A stretch of DNA of 14,531 bases from Verrucomicrobiota bacterium. Its GTDB lineage: Bacteria > Verrucomicrobiota > Verrucomicrobiia > Opitutales > Opitutaceae. Position numbers and translations under genes: made by a program. How positions within the stretch are numbered: position 1 is the stretch's first letter; each line of letters starts with the position of its first letter. The notes below the pieces were generated by a model. It had not been told where the DNA came from. It ran no database searches and worked only from the letters and a program-made list of their open reading frames with translations. Below, in pieces: positions 1-6,357 of the stretch. The stretch spans positions 1-14,531 of the forward strand of contig JAEWKR010000140.1 in NCBI GenBank assembly GCA_023457715.1, written 5' to 3'.

Positions 1-1
1 A

Positions 2-43
2 GACGGTGTTAGCTTGCCCCTTCGGATGACGATGCTGGTCTAA
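2..43 (+). CDS. Possible C-terminal tail of a gene cut by the window edge
   Basis: A frame open from the window edge ends in TAA at 41-43 and would encode the tail DGVSLPLRMTMLV. Thirteen residues are too few to identify a family and a chance open frame is quite possible. It is listed only because the spacing to the next recognisable gene leaves room for an upstream gene ending here. Confidence 0.15.
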   Translation, partial: DGVSLPLRMTMLV

Positions 44-84
44 ACCGGCAGACCACCGCGCCCCAAGTTTCTTTTTGGAATGAT

Positions 85-101
85 CGCGCCGCCGCGGCGC
101 G
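85..101. repeat. Small GC-only hairpin upstream of the first heptad array
   Basis: Positions 85-91 (CGCGCCG) pair perfectly with 95-101 (CGGCGCG) around a 3-nt loop. No T-run follows on either strand, so it is not a textbook intrinsic terminator. It may end transcription of an upstream gene or be chance in GC-rich DNA. Confidence 0.3.
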
Positions 102-110
102 TGTGGGTCG

Positions 111-188
111 CTCAAAACCCAAAACCCCAACTCAAAACTCAAAACCCCAACTCAAAACTCAAAACCCAAAACCCAAAACTCAAATCTC
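111..188. repeat. Heptad tandem-repeat array 1 (AAAACCC/AAAACTC units)
   Basis: The stretch is built mostly of 7-bp units AAAACCC and AAAACTC, for example at 114-120, 134-140, 161-167, 168-174 and 175-181, decaying to AAATCTC at 182-188. A higher-order 20-bp block is duplicated exactly at 121-140 and 141-160. The plus strand is almost free of G; the minus strand therefore carries five G-runs of three or four separated by T-rich loops, followed by G8 (C8 on plus at 191-198). It precedes rpe and is probably untranslated. Confidence 0.9.
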
Positions 189-255
189 TGCCCCCCCCAT
201 GAGCCGCGCCGTGATTGCCTCCTGCGCCGGGGGCCGTTCATTGTGTCGACCCACC

Positions 256-918
256 ATGTCTGCTTCCGCACCTCTCCTGGCCCCTTCGTTGCTCGCTGGC
301 GATCACGCGAATCTGGCCGCGAGCGCCCGTCTTGTTGCCGACACGGGCCTCGCGTGGCTCCACTGCGACATCATGGACGGGCATTTCGTGCCGAACCTCT
401 CGTTCAGTCCGCAGACATTGGCGGCGCTGCGCCGGGCGGGCATCACTCTCTTCTTCGACACGCACCTGATGATGGCCGAACCGCACCGGTACGTGGAACC
501 GTTTGCGCGGGCCGGTGCGAACCTGATCAGCATTCACATCGAGCCCCCGTACGATCACCGCGGCACGCTGCGCCGCATCCGGGAACTGGGCTGCCAGAAC
601 GGCCTGGTGCTGAATCCCGGCACACCGGCCACTGCGGTCGAAGCGCTCCTGCCGGATGTCGACCTTGTCCTTGTCATGACCGTGCAGCCCGGGTTTGGCG
701 GGCAATCGTTCCGCCGGGACATGTTGCCTAAGATCCAACAGCTCGCCACCTGGCGCCGGGAGCGGGGGCTCGCGTTCCGCCTCGAAGTCGACGGCGGCGT
801 CGATCTCGAGACGGGCGCGGAGTGCCGTGCCGCGGGTGCGGATACGTTTGTTGCCGGTACGTCGTTCTTCAAGGCCGCCGACAAGGCCGCGTTCGCCGCC
901 AGGTTCGCGGCGATGTGA
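256..918 (+). CDS. rpe: Ribulose-phosphate 3-epimerase
   Basis: Rpe interconverts D-ribulose 5-phosphate and D-xylulose 5-phosphate in the cytoplasmic pentose phosphate pathway, and in the Calvin cycle where present. The 220-aa product has the full (beta/alpha)8 barrel signature: APSLL near the N-terminus (S11), HCDIMDGHFVPN at 36-47 with metal ligands H36 and D38, H70 in DTHLMM, the phosphate-binding MTVQPGFGGQSF, then LEVDGG with catalytic D179 and VAGTSFF near the end. The frame stays open upstream to a GTG at 103 and an ATG at 199, but those starts would add repeat-encoded residues; ATG 256 gives the family's usual length and N-terminus. No Shine-Dalgarno is visible. It converges on lptE across a heptad array. 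Confidence 0.93.
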   Translation: MSASAPLLAPSLLAGDHANLAASARLVADTGLAWLHCDIMDGHFVPNLSFSPQTLAALRRAGITLFFDTHLMMAEPHRYVEPFARAGANLISIHIEPPYDHRGTLRRIRELGCQNGLVLNPGTPATAVEALLPDVDLVLVMTVQPGFGGQSFRRDMLPKIQQLATWRRERGLAFRLEVDGGVDLETGAECRAAGADTFVAGTSFFKAADKAAFAARFAAM

Positions 919-944
919 AGCCAGTCGACCCACGCGGCTGGTCG

Positions 945-1028
945 GAAACCAGAAACCAGAAACGAGAAACTAGAAACCAGAGACTAGAAACCAGAAACTA
1001 GAAACCAGAAACGAGAAACCAGAAACGG
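945..1028. repeat. Heptad tandem-repeat array 2 (GAAACCA units), 12 copies
   Basis: Twelve uninterrupted 7-bp units fill 945-1028. The base pattern is GAAAC followed by CA, GA, TA or GG, and one unit has GAGAC. Variation is concentrated at unit position 6. The array occupies nearly all of the spacer between convergent rpe (stop at 918) and lptE (stop at 1038). In the lptE transcript it would read as a series of TTTCTGG-like units starting about 10 nt after the stop. Confidence 0.95.
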
Positions 1029-1037
1029 GAAGCCCGC

Positions 1038-1562
1038 TCACCAGGTATCCAGCGATGCGTGCGCGATCTTCCGGGCGAGCAGTTCGGCGAGCAGCGGCAA
1101 CGTCTGATACTCCGTCTGCACCTGGCCGGCATCGGTGAACGCTTCGCGCACCCCTTCGATCCGGCGGTTGGCGAACAGCGTCTTCCCGTCGCGCAGCTGC
1201 AGGGTGCAGTCGACGCCCAGGGTCAGGTCGAATTTCCGCGCGAGTCCCGTATCGCCTTCGCGCACTGCCGCGACGTCGCGATGATAGTCGACGATCGTCA
1301 AGGTGAGAGTGGCGTCGGCTTCCGCGGGTGAATTGACCAGCGTCACCCGTCCATCGCGGGCAATCGCTTCACGGACGCGGGTCGTGAGCATCTCACGCGC
1401 CTGTGGCAGCGTGGTCTGATTCGTTGCCGGCGCCACGTAAAGGGTCGCGAAACCGGGGGTGCTGCCGGTGCCCAGTTGATAATGGCTGCAGCCGCCCAGT
1501 CCGAGCGCCACGGCGACGACAAGGGCCAGTTGGGCGACGAGCCTGACGGTGCCGGTGGACAT
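1038..1562 (-). CDS. lptE: LptE-like outer-membrane lipoprotein (LPS assembly)
   Basis: The 174-aa protein begins with a lipoprotein signal peptide: a short polar start, a hydrophobic stretch at about 8-22, then the lipobox LGGC with the acylated cysteine at C25, followed by SHYQLG. The mature part has the LptE-like layout (a LYVAPATNQT strand, a helix with LTTRVREAIARDGR, and a repeated D-x-T-L-x-L strand), which fits the two-layer fold of the family. In known systems LptE plugs the LptD barrel that inserts LPS into the outer leaflet. It is last in the rpmF-plsX-fabH-bamD run, 40 bp after bamD. LptE sequences are poorly conserved, so the family call rests on the lipobox, size, weak motif pattern and BamD neighbour. 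No Shine-Dalgarno is seen. Confidence 0.68.
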   Translation of the reverse strand: MSTGTVRLVAQLALVVAVALGLGGCSHYQLGTGSTPGFATLYVAPATNQTTLPQAREMLTTRVREAIARDGRVTLVNSPAEADATLTLTIVDYHRDVAAVREGDTGLARKFDLTLGVDCTLQLRDGKTLFANRRIEGVREAFTDAGQVQTEYQTLPLLAELLARKIAHASLDTW

Positions 1563-1602
1563 GCGGGGCAGGGGACAGCGTCGCGGCGCACCGCGTGCAG
1601 GC

Positions 1603-2661
1603 CTAGAAGAGCCAGAAGCGCTTCTTGCGGGCCGGGGTGGCGGCGCCGGGTGTCCCGGGCACGTTCTGACCGGCCTCGGCTTCCACCTGGGCCAGCTTTT
1701 CCTTGGCGCGGGCGGCGACCTCCGAGTCGGGGTAGGCGGTGATGGCTTCGTTGTAGAACACCCGCGCCGCCTTGTAGTTGTCCCGCTTGTGGAAATAGAA
1801 ATCGCCGATCTTCATTTTGCTCTCGGCGAGCATCGTCTTCATGTCATCCAGCCCGTCTTCGGCCACCGCGATATTCGTGTCGCCCGGGAAGAGGAGCATG
1901 TAGTCCGTGTAGTAGGTGATGGATTCCTTGGTCGCCGCCTGGTCGTAGTACGGGCCGTCGACCAGCTTCGCGTGCGTCTGCGCGAGCTTCAGGTAGGCGT
2001 CAGGCGTCAGGATGCTCTGCGGATAGGAATTGATCATCCGATCGAGCGCATCGATCGCGAGTTCGGTCTGGTTGAGGAAATTGTGCCCGCGGGCTATGTT
2101 CATCAGCGCGAGCGGCGCGTAGTCGCTGTAGGGGGCGTTCGACAGGATCGTCTCGAAATAGTCGATCGCCTTCTCCCGCTGGCGGAAGCCGGGTACGAGC
2201 CCGAAGATGATCCGATTGCGCGCGCCGTCGAGCAGGGCGCTGGCGATGCGGTACTGCTCGCCGACGATTTCGTTGAACCGGCGCGTATTCGGGTAGCGGG
2301 CCAGCACCTGCTGGTAGCTCTCGAAGGCCTTGGCGAACCGGCGCTGCTTGGCGTACAGCATCCCCGCGCGGTAAAGCGCCTCGGGGGCGTATACGGAGTT
2401 GGGGTAGCGCTTGGAGATGTTGGTGTATTGCTTGATCGCGGAGCGCAGGCTCCCGGCCTCTTCGTTGGCCCGGGCCTTGTTCATCGTGTCGAGCGCGTTG
2501 CGGCCTTCGGCGCCCGTGAGGCCGGAAAGTGCGCCGCCTTCCACGCGCCAGCCGGTCGACGGTGTCCACACCAATTCAGCGCGCGCCGCGACCGCCGCGA
2601 AACACAGGGGGATCAGGAAGGTGAGTGCGCGCAGCAGCAGGCGGCTGGAGTGGAATCGCAT
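1603..2661 (-). CDS. bamD: BamD-like TPR protein, outer-membrane protein assembly factor
   Basis: The product is about 352 aa: a cleavable signal peptide (MRFHSSRLLLRALTF..., predicted cut after AARA), then tetratricopeptide-like repeats such as SAIKQYTNISKRYPNSVYAPEALYRAGMLY split over two helices, AFESYQQVLARYPNT, and AARVFYNEAITAYPDSEVAARA. This matches the BamD/YfiO style of TPR in the BAM complex. It is longer than typical BamD (about 245 aa) and ends in a basic-aromatic tail, KKRFWLF. A cysteine sits in the signal peptide (LIPLC), but the residue before it is Leu, so it is a poor lipobox; membrane anchoring is uncertain. I prefer ATG 2661; an upstream GTG at 2676 overlaps the fabH stop by 4 nt and would allow translational coupling. 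A general periplasmic TPR role remains possible. Confidence 0.72.
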   Translation of the reverse strand: MRFHSSRLLLRALTFLIPLCFAAVAARAELVWTPSTGWRVEGGALSGLTGAEGRNALDTMNKARANEEAGSLRSAIKQYTNISKRYPNSVYAPEALYRAGMLYAKQRRFAKAFESYQQVLARYPNTRRFNEIVGEQYRIASALLDGARNRIIFGLVPGFRQREKAIDYFETILSNAPYSDYAPLALMNIARGHNFLNQTELAIDALDRMINSYPQSILTPDAYLKLAQTHAKLVDGPYYDQAATKESITYYTDYMLLFPGDTNIAVAEDGLDDMKTMLAESKMKIGDFYFHKRDNYKAARVFYNEAITAYPDSEVAARAKEKLAQVEAEAGQNVPGTPGAATPARKKRFWLF

Positions 2662-2672
2662 TGCAAAAAGAG

Positions 2673-3668
2673 TCACCAGCGAATCAGGGCACTCCCGTAG
2701 GTCAAGCCCGCCCCGAACGCCACCAGCAGCACCAGGTCGCCGCGTTTGATCCGTCCGCTCCGGTGCGCTTCGTCGAGCGCGATCGGAATCGAGGCCGCGG
2801 ACGTGTTGCCGTAGCGGTCGACGTTGACGAAAAAGCGGTCCATAGGGAGCTCCAGGTACTGGGAAATGGCTTCGATGATGCGGAGATTCGCCTGATGGGG
2901 GACAACGAGAGAAATCTGATCCGCGTGAATTCCCTCTTGTTCCAGAATATCGCGGGCGGCCTCCTCCATGGCCCGGACGGCGATCTTGAACACTTCCTTG
3001 CCCTTCATCCGGATGCAGGCCCCGTTGCTGACGATGCCTTCGACGACATTCTTCGGCGGCTCGCCGTTGGGTCGCGAAATGTAAAGCAGGTCCGCGCTGT
3101 CGCCGAACGCACCGAGCTTTGCGTTCAGGAAGCCACGGCCCGGTTCATCGGAGACGCCGAGCACCGTGGCGCCGGCGCCGTCGCCGAACAGCACGCACGT
3201 GGTCCGGTCCTGCCAGTCGACGACGCTGGAAAGCTTTTCCACGCCCACGATCAGTGCCTTGCGATACCGGCCCGAGCCGATCATCGCGGCGGCGGTGTCG
3301 AGGGCATAAACGTACCCGGAGCAGGCGGCGTTCAGGTCGAAACAGGCCGCATGGCTCGGGATGCCGAGTCGGTGCTGGAGCGTGCAGGCGGCGGCCGGCA
3401 TGGGCAGGTCGGGCGTGACCGTGGCGACGATCAGCAGGTCGATCTCGGCCGCGGCGACCCCGGCATTTTCCAGGGCCCGGCGCCCCGCCTCGACGCCCAT
3501 GTCGGAGGTCTTCTCGTCGGGCGCGGCGATGCGTCGCTCGCGAATCCCGGTCCGGGTGCGGATCCACTCGTCGGACGTCTCGACGGCGTGGGAAAGTTCA
3601 TCGTTGGTCAGCACCCGGGCCGGGGCGTAACATCCGGTCCCGAGGATGACCGTGGAGCGAGTGGACAT
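2673..3668 (-). CDS. fabH: Beta-ketoacyl-ACP synthase III
   Basis: FabH condenses acetyl-CoA (or another short acyl-CoA) with malonyl-ACP to start type II fatty-acid synthesis in the cytoplasm. The 331-aa protein carries the catalytic triad: C116 in NAACSG, H258 in VPHQAN and N288 in YGNTSAAS. It also has the family N-terminus ILGTGCYAPARVLTN, the TSDEWIRTRTGIRERR segment, and the closing AFGAGLTYGSALIRW. Length is normal. It lies 21 bp after plsX, and its TGA overlaps a possible GTG start of bamD, so the genes are probably cotranscribed. The start at 3668 lacks a visible Shine-Dalgarno. Confidence 0.96.
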   Translation of the reverse strand: MSTRSTVILGTGCYAPARVLTNDELSHAVETSDEWIRTRTGIRERRIAAPDEKTSDMGVEAGRRALENAGVAAAEIDLLIVATVTPDLPMPAAACTLQHRLGIPSHAACFDLNAACSGYVYALDTAAAMIGSGRYRKALIVGVEKLSSVVDWQDRTTCVLFGDGAGATVLGVSDEPGRGFLNAKLGAFGDSADLLYISRPNGEPPKNVVEGIVSNGACIRMKGKEVFKIAVRAMEEAARDILEQEGIHADQISLVVPHQANLRIIEAISQYLELPMDRFFVNVDRYGNTSAASIPIALDEAHRSGRIKRGDLVLLVAFGAGLTYGSALIRW

Positions 3669-3689
3669 GCGTGAGGGGCGTCGGCGCGA

Positions 3690-4763
3690 TCAGGCGGTCG
3701 TTGCCGCCGTCAGCCGCTCGTTGGCCCGCGCCACATCGGCCTCGATGCGGTGGTTCATGTCAGCCTTGACGATGTCGTGGGCCGCATGGATCGCGCTTTT
3801 GATCGCACGGCGGTTGGACGAACCGTGAGCCTTGAGAATATTGCCGTTGAGCCCCAGCAGCGGCGCGCCGCCGTAGCGTTCCGGGTTCACCCGCTCCTTG
3901 AAGGCGGCGAACGCCCCCTGGGAGAGCAGGGCGCCGGTCGCGCGAAGGGGGTTGGCGGCCAGCTCCTCCTTGAGCATCGCCTTGAAGAAGATCACCAGGG
4001 ATTCCCAGCTCTTCAGCATGATGTTGCCGACGAAACCGTCGCACACCACCACGTCGACCGGCTCGAAGTCGTCATGCCGGGTAAACACGTTGAAACCCTC
4101 GATCGGCCCGGTGTAATTGATCAGCCCATCGACCCGCTTCAGCATCTCATTGGCCTCGGTGATCAAGGCGTTGCCCTTGCCCTCCTCGGTTCCGATGGTC
4201 ATCAGGCCGACGCGGGGGCTCTTGATGCCCAGCCGGACCCGACTGTAATGGCTGCCCAGGATCGCGTTGTGCACGAGGTGCTCCGGACGGGCTTCGGGAT
4301 TGGCGCCAGCGTCGATCAGGACGAAATGGCCGCCCTGACGCGGGCAGATCGCGCCCAGTGCGGGCCGGGCGACGCCTTCCATGGTGCGCAGCCGGATCGT
4401 CCCCGTGGCCATCAGGGCTCCGGTATTGCCGCAACTGACGACCACGCCGGCTTCGCCGTTCTTGACCAGCTCGATGGCGCGCACCATCGAGGAATCCTTC
4501 TTCTTCTTGAGGGCGACGACGGGCTTGTCGTCCATCGTCACCACCTCCGAGGCATGGAGGACCGACAACCGGGAGCTGCGGTGCAGGCCGGCTTCCCGCA
4601 GCAACGGGTCGAGGATCGCCTGATCCCCGACCAGGGTGATCGGATGAAGCGAAGGGTACTGCGTGAGCGCCAGCTTGACGGCGGCGACGACTTCGGCGGG
4701 ACCAAGGTCCCCGCCCATCGCGTCAACCGCGATGCGACCCGCAGAAGCGGTATGGGTGACCAT
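3690..4763 (-). CDS. plsX: Phosphate acyltransferase PlsX
   Basis: PlsX makes acyl-phosphate from acyl-ACP, the substrate PlsY uses to begin phosphatidic-acid synthesis. The 357-aa protein starts with the family motif IAVDAMGGDLGP (11-22), has SCGNTGALMATG (109-120; many PlsX proteins have SAGNTGA), VVCDGFVGNIMLK in the second half, and YGGAPLLGLNG followed by AHGSSN near the C-terminus. No membrane span is seen, in line with a peripheral membrane enzyme. It sits 32 bp after rpmF and 21 bp before fabH, the conserved rpmF-plsX-fabH order known from E. coli and many other bacteria. The sequence ahead of the ATG is pyrimidine-rich, with no Shine-Dalgarno. Confidence 0.96.
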   Translation of the reverse strand: MVTHTASAGRIAVDAMGGDLGPAEVVAAVKLALTQYPSLHPITLVGDQAILDPLLREAGLHRSSRLSVLHASEVVTMDDKPVVALKKKKDSSMVRAIELVKNGEAGVVVSCGNTGALMATGTIRLRTMEGVARPALGAICPRQGGHFVLIDAGANPEARPEHLVHNAILGSHYSRVRLGIKSPRVGLMTIGTEEGKGNALITEANEMLKRVDGLINYTGPIEGFNVFTRHDDFEPVDVVVCDGFVGNIMLKSWESLVIFFKAMLKEELAANPLRATGALLSQGAFAAFKERVNPERYGGAPLLGLNGNILKAHGSSNRRAIKSAIHAAHDIVKADMNHRIEADVARANERLTAATTA

Positions 4764-4795
4764 CGCTGGGATGGCGGAAGGGGAGGCCTCTAGCC

Positions 4796-4975
4796 TCAGA
4801 CGGAGACGTCGAGCACCTGACGGCCGCGATACATGCCGTTCTTCGGATTGACGCGGTGCGGGCGGAAAACGCTGCCATCGGTCGGATCCTTCGCGAACTC
4901 GGGCGCCTTGAAGGCGTTGGCAGCACGACGGTTGGCGCTGCGGCGTTTGGACTGTTTGCGTTTCGGATTGGCCAT
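4796..4975 (-). CDS. rpmF: 50S ribosomal protein L32
   Basis: This 59-aa basic protein is bL32: MANPKRKQSKRRSANRRAAN, then a short acidic/hydrophobic stretch, RPHRVNPKNGMYRGRQVL at the end. It has no cysteines, so it is the zinc-independent (C-minus) form of L32. The frame is open further upstream through a heptad array, but ATG 4975 gives the exact family N-terminus. It is first in the rpmF-plsX-fabH-bamD-lptE run, which ties a ribosomal protein to lipid and envelope genes, an arrangement known to be conserved for the first three. A candidate promoter lies about 70-95 nt upstream. Confidence 0.95.
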   Translation of the reverse strand: MANPKRKQSKRRSANRRAANAFKAPEFAKDPTDGSVFRPHRVNPKNGMYRGRQVLDVSV

Positions 4976-5043
4976 GGTTGGAAGGTATTGAGTGCGCGCC
5001 GCCCGAGGAAGGAAAGCCCGCCGTGATTCGATAAAGGGGTCGG

Positions 5044-5071
5044 AGTAAAGGGGGGGACCCGGACGCGTCAA
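5044..5071 (-). promoter_or_regulatory. Candidate sigma-70 promoter for the rpmF operon
   Basis: On the minus strand, TTGACG (5071 to 5066, 5 of 6 matches to consensus) is followed by a 16-bp spacer and TTTACT (5049 to 5044, 4 of 6). A start near 5037 would give a 5' leader of about 60 nt to the rpmF ATG. The spacer ends in a run of seven C, directly against the -10 box. The assignment is by eye only; no other hexamer pair with good spacing was seen in this intergenic region. Confidence 0.42.
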
Positions 5072-5078
5072 GCGCCTA

Positions 5079-5113
5079 AGATCTGAGATTTGAGATTTGA
5101 GATCTGAGATTGG
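5079..5113. repeat. Heptad tandem-repeat array 3a (AGATYTG units)
   Basis: Five 7-bp units run from 5079: AGATCTG, AGATTTG, AGATTTG, AGATCTG, and a partial AGATTGG. It lies just upstream of the candidate rpmF promoter. It is in inverted orientation relative to the array at 5164-5198: the reverse complement of AGATTTG is CAAATCT, a unit of the second array. Confidence 0.92.
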
Positions 5114-5163
5114 CCGCGGAGGAGCCGGGGCCCGGTCCGCGCGCCGAGCTCGGAATTCGATCT

Positions 5164-5198
5164 CAAATTTCAAATTTCAAATCTCAAATCTCAAATCA
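5164..5198. repeat. Heptad tandem-repeat array 3b (CAAATYT units), starting in the uppP stop codon
   Basis: Five 7-bp units: CAAATTT, CAAATTT, CAAATCT, CAAATCT, CAAATCA. The last three bases (5196-5198, TCA on plus) are the TGA stop of uppP on the minus strand, so the array begins at the stop codon with no spacer. With array 3a it forms an imperfect inverted repeat around about 50 bp of GC-rich DNA (5114-5163). Confidence 0.92.
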
Positions 5199-6236
5199 AA
5201 CGTAGAACACGATCGCCAGAACCGCTGCGAGTAGGATCCGGTACCACGCGAACATCGCGAGGCCGTGCCTGGTCAGCCAGTGCACCAGGAAACGGACGCA
5301 GACGGCCGCCACGATCGCGGCCACGATGCATCCGAGGATGACCTTGGCCCAGCCGAACACGTCGATCATCGCCGCGCCGCTCTTGTAGCTCTTGTAGAGC
5401 GCGGCGGCGGAGAGCGTGAGGAGGCCGAGCAGAAAGCTGAATTCGGCGGCGCGCCGGGGGTCGAGGCCCGCGAAGTACCCGCCAACGATCGTGGTCATCG
5501 ACCGACTCATCCCAGGCCACAGCGCCAGGCACTGCAGCGCGCCAATCCCGGCCGCGGCTTTCGTCGTCAGTTCACCCGCCCCCGCCGCCCCCGCCGCGGC
5601 GCGCCGTTTCCGCCAGGCTTCGGCGGCGAACATCAGTCCGGCTCCGGCCACCAGGGCCACGATCACGGCGGGAACGGAGAAGAGTCTGGCGTCGATCCAG
5701 TCGTGCAGGAGGAAGCCGATTCCCGCCGCGGGCACAAAGGCGACGACGAGATTAACCAGCAACTGCCGCCCGGCCGGATCCCGTCCAAACAGCCCCTGGA
5801 AAATCGACTGTACGCGCGACCAGTACAGCAGTAGAACCGCGGCAATCGCGCCGAACTGAATCACCACGCAGTACGTGTCTGCGGCGAGCTTGACCGTCAG
5901 CGGTTCGCCGGCGGGGTTGTTCCGGGACGGTTTCTTGTACCAGAGCGGCTGGCCATCGGCGCCGACAAGAGGCGCATCGGACTCGAGTCCCAGAAAGTGG
6001 TTCGCAATGATGAGATGGCCCGTGGAGGAGACCGGCAGATACTCCGTCACTCCCTCGACGATGCCCAGAATGATGGCGTCGGTCGCGCTCAGTTCGGCCG
6101 CGGCGACGGAAGTCGGCGCCGGCGTGACAGCGCGGGAGGTGGGTTCCGAGCGCGATGGGTTCCCGCCGATTTCGGGCGCGGCCACCACGGAGGTCAGGAT
6201 GAATAGGAGGGAAACAAGCAGGGTGAGGGCGCGCAC
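5196..6236 (-). CDS. uppP: Undecaprenyl-diphosphate phosphatase (BacA/UppP family)
   Basis: UppP dephosphorylates undecaprenyl pyrophosphate so the lipid carrier can be reused for peptidoglycan and O-antigen export. The two family motifs are intact: EGVTEYLPVSSTGH at 61-74 and WPGMSRSMTTI at 240-250, set among multiple hydrophobic helices. At 346 aa it is longer than the usual 265-280. The extra length is an N-terminal signal-peptide-like segment (MRALTLLVSLLFILTSVVAA) plus a Pro/Thr-rich linker to about residue 48, and an insertion of about 35 residues between the first and second core helices (roughly 84-119). The start is a GTG at 6236 with no Shine-Dalgarno, and I saw no convincing ATG nearer the core. 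It diverges from trpD and precedes the rpmF run. Confidence 0.9.
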   Translation of the reverse strand: MRALTLLVSLLFILTSVVAAPEIGGNPSRSEPTSRAVTPAPTSVAAAELSATDAIILGIVEGVTEYLPVSSTGHLIIANHFLGLESDAPLVGADGQPLWYKKPSRNNPAGEPLTVKLAADTYCVVIQFGAIAAVLLLYWSRVQSIFQGLFGRDPAGRQLLVNLVVAFVPAAGIGFLLHDWIDARLFSVPAVIVALVAGAGLMFAAEAWRKRRAAAGAAGAGELTTKAAAGIGALQCLALWPGMSRSMTTIVGGYFAGLDPRRAAEFSFLLGLLTLSAAALYKSYKSGAAMIDVFGWAKVILGCIVAAIVAAVCVRFLVHWLTRHGLAMFAWYRILLAAVLAIVFYV

Positions 6237-6306
6237 GTTCGCTTGGTTTCAGTTTTGGCCAGCCGCCGCAACGAATTTTGGTCGGGGATGAAGGAGCGAG
6301 GGGCGC

Positions 6307-6357
6307 TTTCTTATTCCCTCACTCCCTCCGTCCCTCACATCCTTTCCCTCACTTTCC
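6307..6357. repeat. Pyrimidine tract with imperfect TCCCTCAC repeats
   Basis: Within the 164-bp spacer between divergent uppP and trpD, TCCCTCAC occurs at 6315-6322, 6331-6338 and 6345-6352, with a TCCCTCCG variant at 6323-6330. The tract is almost purely C and T on the plus strand. No convincing promoter hexamers were found in the rest of 6237-6400, although promoters for both flanking genes should be there. Confidence 0.6.

Noticed and set aside
1..84. Part of a tRNA or other structured RNA
   Set aside because: A GGTCT...AGACC stem is possible at 36-55, but there is no T-loop consensus, anticodon arm or CCA-type 3' end; nothing supports an RNA gene.
103..255. N-terminal extension of rpe from GTG 103 or ATG 199
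   Set aside because: The added residues are a Lys/Pro/Thr/Gln string coded by the heptad array and C8 run; the Rpe fold starts at ATG 256 with normal length.
945..1028. CRISPR array
   Set aside because: The units are 7 bp and directly adjacent with no unique spacers, and no cas genes are present. The same holds for the other heptad arrays and for the 48-bp direct repeats at the end.
1549..3674. Long plus-strand frames opposite bamD and fabH
   Set aside because: Both regions encode recognisable proteins on the minus strand; the plus-strand frames are G/R/V-rich shadows.
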